This document shows positions 1-7,563 of a DNA stretch of 40,229 bases, in pieces. The DNA comes from CAYVUM01 sp964619055 (GTDB lineage: Bacteria > Pseudomonadota > Alphaproteobacteria > Rhodospirillales > Defluviicoccaceae). The translations under genes and the position numbers were made by a program. The notes beneath the pieces were generated by a model that made no database searches, had not been told where the DNA came from, and saw only the letters and a list, made by a program, of their open reading frames with translations. How positions within the stretch are numbered: position 1 is the first letter of the stretch; each line of letters starts with the position of its first letter. The stretch lies in assembly GCA_964619055.1 (NCBI GenBank), contig CAZUDB010000031.1:1-40229 (forward strand), read 5' to 3'.

Positions 1-340
1 GATCGAGCGTCAGCCCGCCGTGGGCTCTGGTTAGCGCTTTAAGCGCTTCCTTCAGGCGCGGCGCCTTGCTGTCGGCGAAGGTCACGCCGCGGATTGCATC
101 ATGGATTTCAACGACTGGCGCATCCCGCACAGCTTCCCAACAGCCAAACCGCGTAGACAGCGCCTCGAAGGCTGCCTTCGAAACCTCGCCGTGGGTCCTT
201 GCGCCAATCAGGCCCATGATGAGCTGGCTTACGGGGGTGAGCTGCAGAAAAGGGCCTAGCGGGCTGAAGCGTCGCTGCAGTCGCCGATGGATCTCCTCCA
301 GCGTCTGAGTTCGATCATCGAATTTGAGCAACATCTGCAT
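1..340 (-). CDS. Endonuclease III-like HhH-GPD DNA glycosylase, 3' end cut by window edge
   Basis: Translating the minus strand from ATG 338-340 gives an open frame that runs off position 1, showing about 113 N-terminal residues. An in-frame TAA at 353-355 bounds the frame upstream. The visible part has the look of the helical N-terminal half of endonuclease III-type proteins: a stretch reading LTPVSQLIMGLIGARTH, then an alternating helical segment ending KAPRLKEALKAL. Such enzymes excise oxidised or alkylated bases in base-excision repair. The catalytic Lys/Asp region and any iron-sulfur cluster lie beyond the window, so substrate and activity cannot be judged. A second ATG two codons in (332-334) is an alternative start. 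It sits downstream of the SOS mutasome genes on the same strand but is separated from dnaE2 by an AT-rich spacer, so co-transcription is uncertain. Confidence 0.75.
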   Translation of the reverse strand, partial: MQMLLKFDDRTQTLEEIHRRLQRRFSPLGPFLQLTPVSQLIMGLIGARTHGEVSKAAFEALSTRFGCWEAVRDAPVVEIHDAIRGVTFADSKAPRLKEALKALTRAHGGLTLD

Positions 341-561
341 GGGTGCCGCAGATTAAGATAAAAAGAAGAATAGAAAAAGATTTGGCCGAATGATTGAAAA
401 TTCTGGTGAGCTTGTCATAGAAAGCAAAGGCGATGAGTTATTTTTGATTTTTTCATGTTTCATATATAATTCTGAAAGCTTAATTCTACTGCGGAAAATG
501 GACGAGCAGCCTATTAGAATGACGAAAAAATGGTGTGTCATTACATTTTGGGGCCGAGCAT
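341..561. other. AT-rich intergenic spacer, no supported gene
   Basis: This 221-base gap between dnaE2 and the glycosylase gene is strikingly AT-rich against its GC-rich neighbours, particularly from about 350 to 550, with runs of A and T. Short open frames exist on both strands, but they have no convincing ribosome binding site and no recognisable protein. A T6 run on the minus strand at about 525-530 lies about 30 bases past the dnaE2 stop, but I do not see a strong stem before it. I see no convincing terminator, RNA or repeat here. Confidence 0.5.
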
Positions 562-3500
562 CTAGTGAAAATCGCGGCTCTTAGGAATAACCCGAACATC
601 ACGCGGATGTCGGAGACCGTGCGCGGGCAGCGGATTGTTGACGTGGTCAGCGCGCGCCATGTCGGAGCGGAAGAGATCTTCGGATAGGTGGGTCAGCGCG
701 TAGCTTTCGTCCGTTATTGTGCGTGCCACAACATGGATGACGGCTTCGTCCATCTGCACATGGCCGCTGACGGCCATGAGCCTCGCACTCATGACGACCT
801 TGCGGTTGCGCTTCAGGGTATCGGGCCAGATGACCAGGTTTACGACCCCAGTTTCGTCCTCCAGCGTCACAAAGACTACGCCCTTGGCGCTGCCCGGCCG
901 CTGGCGGATCAGCACGATGCCGGCAACGGAGACACGCTGGTTGAGGCGGCGAGAGCGCAAATCGCACGCCCGGGTGTATCCACGCCTCATGTAGCCTTGG
1001 CGCAAGAAGAACATGGGGTGTGCCTTCAAGGACAGCCGCGTCGTTTGATAGTCCGCCACCACGTGTTCCGACAGTGGCATGGCGGGCAGGAGCGCGGGCG
1101 TGTCGTCCCCCTCGTCCCGGATGTTGGCATGGCTGAAGAGCGGCAGATCAGGCGCGTCCTTCACAGCGCGCGCATCCCAGAGCGCGGCGCGCCGATCCTT
1201 GCCCATGGACCGGAAGGCATCGGCGGCGGCGAGAATTTGCACGCCGCGGGCCGAAACGCCAGCCTGGCGCAGCGCTTCGACATCGGCATAAGGCTCCCCC
1301 CGGCCGTGTAGAAGCTGTGCGGCGTCGGCTTTCCCGAACCCATCAATCTGGCGCAAGCCGAGGCGCAAGGCGTCGCCACCCGCCATCGGCTCCAGGGTGT
1401 TGTCCCAGTCGCTCATGTTCACATCGGCCGCGAGCACCGTAACGCCATGTTCGCGGGCATCCCGCACGATTTGCGCTGGAGCGTAGAAGCCCATGGGCTG
1501 TGAATTGAGCAGGCCGCAAGCGAAGGCGGCAGGATAATGGCATTTGATCCAGCTCGAGATGTAGACGAGATGGGCGAAGCTCGCCGCATGGCTTTCGGGG
1601 AAACCGTATTCGCCGAACCCTTCAATCTGGCTGAAGCAGCGCGCCGCAAACTCCGGATTGTAGCCGCGCTCGATCATGCGCCCGACCATTTTTTCCTTAT
1701 GATCCGACACCATGCCCTTGGAGCGGAAGGTCGCCATAGCTTTCCGAAGCTGATTGGCCTCGATGGGCGAGAATCGCGCGGCGACCATGGCGATCTTCAT
1801 TGCTTGCTCTTGGAAAATCGGCACGCCAAGGGTTCGTTTCAGGATTTTCTTCAACTCGTCTGGGTCGTGTTCCGGTCCCGGCGTTGGATAGACCTCGGGT
1901 TCCTTGCCCTGGCGTCGGCGCAGATAGGGATGCACCATATCGCCCTGGATCGGGCCCGGACGGACGATGGCCACCTGGATGACGAGATCGTAGAACTCGC
2001 GGGGCTTGAGCCGGGGCAACATATTCATCTGTGCGCGGCTCTCCACTTGGAACACGCCCAAACTGTCGCCCTTGCAGAGCATATCGTAGACCGTCTGGTC
2101 TTCCCGCGGCACGGTTGCGAGCGTCAGGGAGCGTCCGTACTGCGCCTCGATCAAGGCGAAGCACTTGCGGATGCAGGTCAGCATTCCCAGCGCCAGCACA
2201 TCGACCTTCAGAATGCGGAGCGCGTCGATGTCATCCTTATCCCATTCGATGAAGCTGCGCTTGGTCATGGCGCCGTTGCCGATGGGAACAGTTTCAGTGA
2301 GCGGATGTTGGGTGAGGATGAAACCGCCAACATGCTGTGACAGGTGGCGCGGCATCCCGATGAGCTGATCGGCCAGCGCGATAGTGCGTTTTAGATGCGG
2401 ATCGTTGAGGTCGAGCCCGGCTTCTGCTGTTTTCATCTCCTCGGCGGAACGTCCCCAGGAGCCCCAGACGGTTTTGGCTAACGCACTGGTGACGTCCTCG
2501 GACAGGCCCATGACCTTGCCCACTTCGCGGATGGCCATGCGCGGGCGGTAGTGGATCACCGTGGCGCAGAGCCCGGCGTGGCCGCGGCCGTAGCGTTCGT
2601 AGATATACTGGATCACTTCCTCGCGCCGCTCGTGCTCGAAATCAACGTCGATATCGGGCGGTTCTTTGCGTTCTTCGGAGACAAAGCGCTCGAACAGCAG
2701 ATCGTGCTGCGCTGGATCGACGGAGGTGATCTTGAGGCAGTAGCAGACCGCACTGTTAGCGGCCGAGCCGCGTCCCTGACAGAGGATGCCCTTCCCGCGG
2801 GCAAACTCCACAATATCGTGAATGGTGAGGAAGTATCGGGAAATTCCCATCTTAGCCATCAGCGCCAGCTCTTTTTCAAGCGTGGCGCGTACGCCATCCG
2901 AGACACCGTTCGGGTACCGATCGGCAGCGCCAGCCCAAGTGAGATGTGCGAGCTGTTCGTCCGGTGTGCGGCCCTCGGGCACCGTCTCCTCAGGATATTC
3001 GTAGCGCAGCTCATCAAGGGAGAAGGTGCAGGTATCGGCGATGCGGCGGCTTTCGGCGATGGCCTCGGGCCAGTCGGCGAAGAGGCGCATCATCTCCTCG
3101 GGGCTTTTGAGGTGGCGTTCGCCGTTTTGAGCTAGGAGGCTGCCAGCCTTGTGGATCGTCACCTTCTCGCGAATGCAGGTCATCACATCCTGAAGGGGCC
3201 GCCGCTTACGAACATGATAGTGAACGTCATTGGTGGCGAGCAGCTTCAGGTCGTGTTTCCGGGCCAGTCCTTGGAGCCGATTGATCCGGGCGCGGTCGTC
3301 CCCGCCATAACGATGGGCAGCGGCAATGTGATTGAGACGGGGCAGTTGCGCCGCGAGGTTCGGCACGGTTCTCGCAAAGAGGTCAAGGTCTTCACCTGGC
3401 AGTGCGATCAGGATCACATGCTCGCGCAGTTCTTCGGCCACCATGCTGAGCGTCAGGTCGCATATACCCTTTTGCTGCCATGCCCCCGCCTGGTCGTGCA

Positions 3501-3861
3501 TCTTGCCTTCTGACAGAAGGCGGCACAGGTGACCATACCCTGGTCGTGCCGTCGGATAGGCGAGGAACGAGGGTGCGTCGAGAAGGTCGAGCCGGCAGCC
3601 GATGATGGGCCGAATCTTTGCCGTTTTCGCCTCGGTGTGCAGTCTTACGACGCCCGCCATGGTGTTACGATCGGCAATCCCGAGGGCGTCATAGCCAAGG
3701 GCATGGGCCCTCAGTACGAGGTCGATGGGATCGGATGCTCCGTGGAGGAACGAAAAGCATGTGGTCAAGCCAAGCTCGACAAAGGGCGCGCACGGGTTCG
3801 GCTCGAAATCCTGCCCGGGACTGAGCGTTCGCTTGTCGGGGGTCAGGGGGGCGTCGGGCAT
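562..3861 (-). CDS. dnaE2: Error-prone DNA polymerase DnaE2 (SOS mutasome polymerase)
   Basis: This is a C-family polymerase alpha subunit of about 1099 residues, the usual size for DnaE2. It is the catalytic subunit of the ImuA-ImuB-DnaE2 translesion system. An N-terminal PHP domain (from about residue 20; FSFLHGAS, then LGIADRNTMAGVVRLH) has the DnaE2-type wording. The polymerase core has the catalytic aspartates in PPDIDVDFEHERREE, followed by the fingers and thumb regions. A C-terminal OB-fold segment reads VSVAGIVLIRQRPGSAKGVV. I chose ATG 3859-3861, which overlaps the imuB stop as TGATG and implies translational coupling. An upstream in-frame start at 3888 would give nine extra residues inside imuB. 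It is the last gene of the imuA-imuB-dnaE2 cassette, and its expression should follow the LexA-box promoter ahead of imuA. Confidence 0.96.
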   Translation of the reverse strand: MPDAPLTPDKRTLSPGQDFEPNPCAPFVELGLTTCFSFLHGASDPIDLVLRAHALGYDALGIADRNTMAGVVRLHTEAKTAKIRPIIGCRLDLLDAPSFLAYPTARPGYGHLCRLLSEGKMHDQAGAWQQKGICDLTLSMVAEELREHVILIALPGEDLDLFARTVPNLAAQLPRLNHIAAAHRYGGDDRARINRLQGLARKHDLKLLATNDVHYHVRKRRPLQDVMTCIREKVTIHKAGSLLAQNGERHLKSPEEMMRLFADWPEAIAESRRIADTCTFSLDELRYEYPEETVPEGRTPDEQLAHLTWAGAADRYPNGVSDGVRATLEKELALMAKMGISRYFLTIHDIVEFARGKGILCQGRGSAANSAVCYCLKITSVDPAQHDLLFERFVSEERKEPPDIDVDFEHERREEVIQYIYERYGRGHAGLCATVIHYRPRMAIREVGKVMGLSEDVTSALAKTVWGSWGRSAEEMKTAEAGLDLNDPHLKRTIALADQLIGMPRHLSQHVGGFILTQHPLTETVPIGNGAMTKRSFIEWDKDDIDALRILKVDVLALGMLTCIRKCFALIEAQYGRSLTLATVPREDQTVYDMLCKGDSLGVFQVESRAQMNMLPRLKPREFYDLVIQVAIVRPGPIQGDMVHPYLRRRQGKEPEVYPTPGPEHDPDELKKILKRTLGVPIFQEQAMKIAMVAARFSPIEANQLRKAMATFRSKGMVSDHKEKMVGRMIERGYNPEFAARCFSQIEGFGEYGFPESHAASFAHLVYISSWIKCHYPAAFACGLLNSQPMGFYAPAQIVRDAREHGVTVLAADVNMSDWDNTLEPMAGGDALRLGLRQIDGFGKADAAQLLHGRGEPYADVEALRQAGVSARGVQILAAADAFRSMGKDRRAALWDARAVKDAPDLPLFSHANIRDEGDDTPALLPAMPLSEHVVADYQTTRLSLKAHPMFFLRQGYMRRGYTRACDLRSRRLNQRVSVAGIVLIRQRPGSAKGVVFVTLEDETGVVNLVIWPDTLKRNRKVVMSARLMAVSGHVQMDEAVIHVVARTITDESYALTHLSEDLFRSDMARADHVNNPLPAHGLRHPRDVRVIPKSRDFH

Positions 3862-5411
3862 CAGGCATCGATCCCGTGCACGAACCAACGAGGCGCGCCA
3901 CCTCTGCCGTCATCCGGCAACCCTTCGCGAAAGACCCAGTAACGTCGGCCGTTCGTATCCTCGATGCGGTAGTAATCGCGAAAACGCGCGGAGCCTTTCT
4001 CGCACCACCATTCCGGTGCAATCCGCTCCGGCCCCTCGCTCTTGACAATGCGGTGGGTCAGCCGCCGCCAGACCATCTGTGCCGGTGGGCCCTCAGGCAC
4101 GGCATGGGTGACGTGCGCTTCCTCCGGCTGACGCAGCAGGCGCAGTGGTCTGTGGCCAGGGCGGTTGGCGGGGTGAAGCGCCGGGGTCACATTTTGGGTT
4201 GCAGGGTAGAAGACATTGTTTCGCTCAGGGATGTGGCTGCTCTGCAAGACCGGCACCATGACTGCGTTGGAGCCGAGCCGTGCTGTTAGACAATCAACGA
4301 GCTGCTGGAAGGCGAGGTCGTTCCGTGCTTCGCCACCTAGCCGGTCCTGAACGCCACTCATGGCTTCGTGGCCCAATGCATCCAAAGTCGCTGCCTCGAT
4401 TCCGAAACCGGCATCCAGCGCCTCCAACCGATTATCGAACAACCGGGTCAAATGGGCAGGATCGCGGCTCGGAAGGCTGGTCGCGGCATCGACGGACACG
4501 GGCAGACCGTCCACCCTGTAGCCAGTGAAACGCAGATGACGGATCCCCTTCTGTAGGGCATTCATCAGGGCACAGAGATCATCGGCTAAGACCTCAAGCA
4601 CGTGTTTGAGGCCCTCGAGCGTGAGGACCGGCTCCATCATGCGGCGATAGGCGCGCAAGGGCTGGTGTTCTGCCACTGGCAGCAATGGTTCGGGCAGGCA
4701 CCCCATAGCCTGGTCGAGGCGCCGGACAGGATTGGCTTCGGTTACTTCGATCTGGCGAAAACGGCGGACCAGAGCTTCCCGCGGCACGGCGGCTAGGGCG
4801 CCAATGGTCTTAAGACCCAGGCGGTCGAGCAGGCTGACCGTCTCGGGCTTGAGACGCAGGGCCACGACGGGTAGTGGGGCGAGATCATTCGTCAGGCTTT
4901 CGGGCGTGGAGATCCTCATACCCGTTCCCCCCTGCCTGGCCAGGGCCCAGGCCGCCCCCACGGTCGACGCACAGGCCGAGCGCGTGGTCAGGCCGGCCCG
5001 CGCGAAAGCCTCTGTCATATCGGCGAGCATAGTTGCTTCCCCGCCATGCAAGTGATCTGAACCCGTCGTGTCGAGCAGCAAACCTTCTGCACCATCCCCT
5101 CGTGTCCAGGGGCACCAGCGCCGGGCCCAGTGGGCAAGCGCCGTGAGATCGGCCTCGTCCTTTTCGAGGGCGGCGTCCTCGACGCGCAAATGAGGCACCA
5201 AGGTGCGCATATCCGTCACCCGCGCTTCGCGCCGGAGGCCCAGCTTGGCGGCTGCTCGATTCATGTCATGAATAACCGGCCCATGCGCCGCCTCGCGCGC
5301 GAGGACGATAGGCCGGTCGTCGTCCGCCTTCGCCTTTTCGGGATGGCGCCGCCGCCACCTCTGGATCGCGAAATGGGGGAACCAAATCGAGACGATGCGC
5401 CGCGGGGTCAT
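3861..5411 (-). CDS. imuB: ImuB, catalytically inactive Y-family polymerase-like mutasome subunit
   Basis: This 516-residue protein begins MTPRRIVSIWFPHFAIQRW, the typical ImuB opening in which the Y-family fold is kept but the catalytic acidic residues are not. In characterised systems ImuB is a scaffold that binds the beta clamp and recruits DnaE2 and ImuA to damaged DNA. The N-terminal palm/fingers-like region (to about residue 200) contains ARRWCPWTRGDGAEGLLLD. A little-finger-like region follows, and the C-terminal tail ends in the conserved block around EWWCEKGSARFRDYYRIED. I could not place a clear clamp-binding peptide by eye. The start at 5411 is set by a strong GGGAGG six bases upstream. 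A longer open frame continues upstream but is only the shadow of imuA. Its first 146 bases overlap the 3' end of imuA, and its stop overlaps the dnaE2 start. Confidence 0.93.
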   Translation of the reverse strand: MTPRRIVSIWFPHFAIQRWRRRHPEKAKADDDRPIVLAREAAHGPVIHDMNRAAAKLGLRREARVTDMRTLVPHLRVEDAALEKDEADLTALAHWARRWCPWTRGDGAEGLLLDTTGSDHLHGGEATMLADMTEAFARAGLTTRSACASTVGAAWALARQGGTGMRISTPESLTNDLAPLPVVALRLKPETVSLLDRLGLKTIGALAAVPREALVRRFRQIEVTEANPVRRLDQAMGCLPEPLLPVAEHQPLRAYRRMMEPVLTLEGLKHVLEVLADDLCALMNALQKGIRHLRFTGYRVDGLPVSVDAATSLPSRDPAHLTRLFDNRLEALDAGFGIEAATLDALGHEAMSGVQDRLGGEARNDLAFQQLVDCLTARLGSNAVMVPVLQSSHIPERNNVFYPATQNVTPALHPANRPGHRPLRLLRQPEEAHVTHAVPEGPPAQMVWRRLTHRIVKSEGPERIAPEWWCEKGSARFRDYYRIEDTNGRRYWVFREGLPDDGRGGAPRWFVHGIDA

Positions 5412-6042
5412 AGCTTGCCTCCCAAAGGTCGGGACGCCCGATGCGGGTACGGAAAAGCTCTGCCCGCCAACGTGGCGCGCCGGGAGCCTTGGAGTCGTAA
5501 GGATGGGGCGCGGAGGGCAGGGAGGCGATGCGCCAACGCTGCTGCGCTGCGGAGAGTGAGGGGAAAGCGGCGAAACGGATGAGGAAGGTCGACACGCCCT
5601 GTCGTTCGGCCCTGATCGCCAGCCGCTTGGTTGCCGTGAAGTCGAGGGCGCGCGGATCGCCCCATATCTCCCCGATAACCCCGGCCAGCGAGATGCATCG
5701 AAGCCCTTCCTCCATCGTCCACAGGACGTCCCGCGCATGGCCCCCGCGGACCAGCACCAGCCGCTCGGCGGCACCGCCGAACTTAGTGAAAGCTTGAGCG
5801 GACGGCAGGCCTCCCTCCAACGAGACCATCCGATCCTGTACCCACAGCAGCCGCCCTTTTCGCTTCACCTGAGCTAGAGCGAACGCGACAGCACCCGCGT
5901 CACGCGCTCCGACGAACAGCTCGACAAGCGTCCGTTGCGCAAGGAGGTCCGAGTCGGAGTTCTCTCGTCCACGCGAAAGTGGAGAATTCGTTTTTGCCGC
6001 CAGCGACACGGGCTTTCCTCGCGCTCCGATCTCCATGCCCAT
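5266..6042 (-). CDS. imuA: ImuA, RecA-like accessory subunit of the SOS mutasome
   Basis: This 258-residue protein is the first gene of the imuA-imuB-dnaE2 cassette. It matches ImuA (also called SulA-like or ImuA') in size, position and a RecA-like core without an evident Walker A loop. Recognisable blocks include KGRLLWVQDR, RLVLVRGGHARDVLWTMEEGL and TKRLAIRAERQGVSTFLIRF. ImuA supports induced mutagenesis together with ImuB and DnaE2. The first ATG is at 6042 and a second lies two codons later (6036); neither has an outstanding Shine-Dalgarno, so the start is uncertain by two residues. The coding end overlaps imuB by 146 bases in another frame, longer than the usual stop-start overlap. A LexA box and a matching promoter lie immediately upstream, so the cassette is very probably SOS-regulated. 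Confidence 0.9.
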   Translation of the reverse strand: MGMEIGARGKPVSLAAKTNSPLSRGRENSDSDLLAQRTLVELFVGARDAGAVAFALAQVKRKGRLLWVQDRMVSLEGGLPSAQAFTKFGGAAERLVLVRGGHARDVLWTMEEGLRCISLAGVIGEIWGDPRALDFTATKRLAIRAERQGVSTFLIRFAAFPSLSAAQQRWRIASLPSAPHPYDSKAPGAPRWRAELFRTRIGRPDLWEASYDPAAHRLDLVPPFRDPEVAAAPSRKGEGGRRPAYRPRARGGAWAGYS

Positions 6043-6052
6043 CTCGTCAAAT

Positions 6053-6067
6053 GTTCATGATATGTTC
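6053..6067 (-). promoter_or_regulatory. LexA (SOS) box of imuA-imuB-dnaE2
   Basis: On the plus strand the sequence reads GTTC, seven bases, GTTC. This is a perfect match to the direct-repeat SOS box of Alphaproteobacteria (GTTC-N7-GTTC). It begins 11 bases upstream of the imuA start and abuts the predicted -10 hexamer, so bound LexA would block the transcription start. Pattern and position are seen directly; LexA binding is inferred from the known role of this motif. Confidence 0.9.
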
Positions 6068-6097
6068 TATAAAAGCAGGGGAGAGTCCGTGAGTCAA
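6068..6097 (-). promoter_or_regulatory. Predicted sigma-70 promoter of imuA
   Basis: On the minus strand TTGACT (6092-6097) is followed 18 bases later by TTTATA (6068-6073). These make good -35 and -10 elements, with the LexA box directly after the -10. The expected start site falls inside the box, leaving a leader of about 20 bases before imuA. Confidence 0.6.
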
Positions 6098-6479
6098 TCG
6101 GAGCGGATACGACTTTGTGACGGTCGTGTCCGGCCACGACGACGTCGTCTCTCAACCCCGCGATTTGGTCGTCCAGCGAGAACCGGCCTTTTAGGAAACG
6201 CTAATGTACTGCGGTCGCCAATTCTGTCCCCCTTTACCTCCCCCGCACACCGCGATTCCAATGGCCGGAGCCGTCGCATCGAGCATGACACGAAAGCACG
6301 ACAGCTTGGCAGTGATCGTGCTCAAGATGATGCGGCTGACAGAAAACCAAATGGCGCTAACGCGTAAACCGGAAAAGGATGCCAGCGGGGACGGTTACGG
6401 GAGTCTCTTCTCGGTCACAAGTCGCCAAATCGAGAGGAGGTTACGGTCCTGATGAGCCTAAGAGCAGCAGCGATCGACG
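6098..6479. other. Intergenic region, no supported gene
   Basis: These 382 bases lie between the imuA promoter and the end of the L,D-transpeptidase gene. Two overlapping plus-strand frames of 110 and 82 codons cross it, but neither resembles a known family. Their composition looks like chance, with many Arg/Pro residues and no domain pattern. I see no RNA gene, repeat or clear terminator. Confidence 0.4.
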
Positions 6480-7439
6480 TTAGCGGGTAATCTGGACGGG
6501 AATGCCGGCGCGTTCGTCCAGGGCGGCATTGACCAAACGCCAGTCGATCCGATCGGACATGTCGCCAGCGGCAACGAGAATGGGGTCGGGATTGCTCTTC
6601 CAGGAATCCCCCTCCACGTCAGCTCGGCCGGAAACTTCGATCTGGTCCACCTGCTTGGGCGAGGGATGCGATTCCAGGTACAAATGACCATTGCGCCAGC
6701 CCAGCTTCTTGCGCTGGAAGACAACCGTAACCTGGGTTCCCACCGGCACCTGTTCGAAAAGCCATTCCACGTCCCAAGGATACATGCGGATGCAGCCGCT
6801 GCTGACCCGCCGCCCGACACCGTCGGGCTTGCTGGTGCCGTGGATGAGGTAAGCGCGCCAGCCCAGATACAAGGCTCGCGTGCCGAGCGGATTATCAGGC
6901 CCAGGCGGCATAAAGGCGGGCAAATCCGGGTCAAGCCGGCGCATGTTGGCCGTGGGAGTCCAGGACGGGTTCTTCTTCTTCCGCACAACGGTCGTGCGGC
7001 CCAGTGGCGTCTTTCGGCCTTCGCGGCCGACGCCGAGGGGGAAGGTGTGAACTTGGCCGCCTGAGCCGAAGAAATAAAGCCGAAGATCGGCCAGATTAAC
7101 GAGAACACCGGACCGCGGACCGTCGGGAAGAATATGCATGGACGGTAGCAGGATGCGCCTGTTCTCTCCGGGCAGAAAGGGATCGACGCCAGGGTTGGCG
7201 GCCCGCAACTCGACGAAACCTAAGTCGTAGCGGCGCGCAATGTCGAGCAGCGTATCTTCATAAACCGCGGTGTAGTACCGAAGCGAGCCGACAAGATCGC
7301 TGCTGGCGTAATCGCCGGTCGAGGCCCGGCTCAGCCCAGATAAGGTTCCTGTCGCCGCTAGCGTTGCTGCTCCCGCCGTATACCGCAACAGACGCCGCCG
7401 GCGTTCGTCCACGGTTCCAGCCGTATAATTTGTACCCAT
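6480..7439 (-). CDS. L,D-transpeptidase (YkuD) with N-terminal LysM domain, exported
   Basis: This 319-residue enzyme of the ErfK/YbiS/YcfS type forms or edits 3-3 peptidoglycan cross-links, or attaches proteins to peptidoglycan, in the periplasm. The catalytic block holds a histidine in LIHGTSKP (about residue 200) and the nucleophilic cysteine in SSGCIRM (about residue 216), spaced as in the YkuD family. An N-terminal LysM-like segment (about residues 53-98) reads YEDTLLDIARRYDLGFVEL. The N-terminus has an arginine-rich motif followed by an Ala/Gly hydrophobic stretch (RRRRLLRYTAGAATLAATG), consistent with export, possibly by Tat. The start is uncertain. ATG 7437-7439 is preceded by a GGGA-type sequence, while an ATG six codons upstream and one at 7490 are also in frame. 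It appears to be a single gene between pheT and the imu cassette. Confidence 0.9.
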   Translation of the reverse strand: MGTNYTAGTVDERRRRLLRYTAGAATLAATGTLSGLSRASTGDYASSDLVGSLRYYTAVYEDTLLDIARRYDLGFVELRAANPGVDPFLPGENRRILLPSMHILPDGPRSGVLVNLADLRLYFFGSGGQVHTFPLGVGREGRKTPLGRTTVVRKKKNPSWTPTANMRRLDPDLPAFMPPGPDNPLGTRALYLGWRAYLIHGTSKPDGVGRRVSSGCIRMYPWDVEWLFEQVPVGTQVTVVFQRKKLGWRNGHLYLESHPSPKQVDQIEVSGRADVEGDSWKSNPDPILVAAGDMSDRIDWRLVNAALDERAGIPVQITR

Positions 7440-7563
7440 GGTCCCGTATCCATCCATTCGAAGCGCTATCGCGGCGCAGCACCCACTCAATTTGTTATCG
7501 TATCACAAGTAGGTCGGTGTGCGCGACGTGCGCAAGCGCAAACAATGCGTGTTCACAATGAGT

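Noticed and set aside
353..584. Short open frames on both strands in the AT-rich spacer after dnaE2
   Set aside because: They are mutual mirror frames in AT-rich DNA with no ribosome binding site or similarity; one runs into dnaE2.
6035..6452. Overlapping plus-strand open frames (110 and 82 codons) between imuA and the L,D-transpeptidase gene
   Set aside because: No recognisable family, unusual Arg/Pro-rich composition, and the first would begin inside imuA and cross the SOS promoter.
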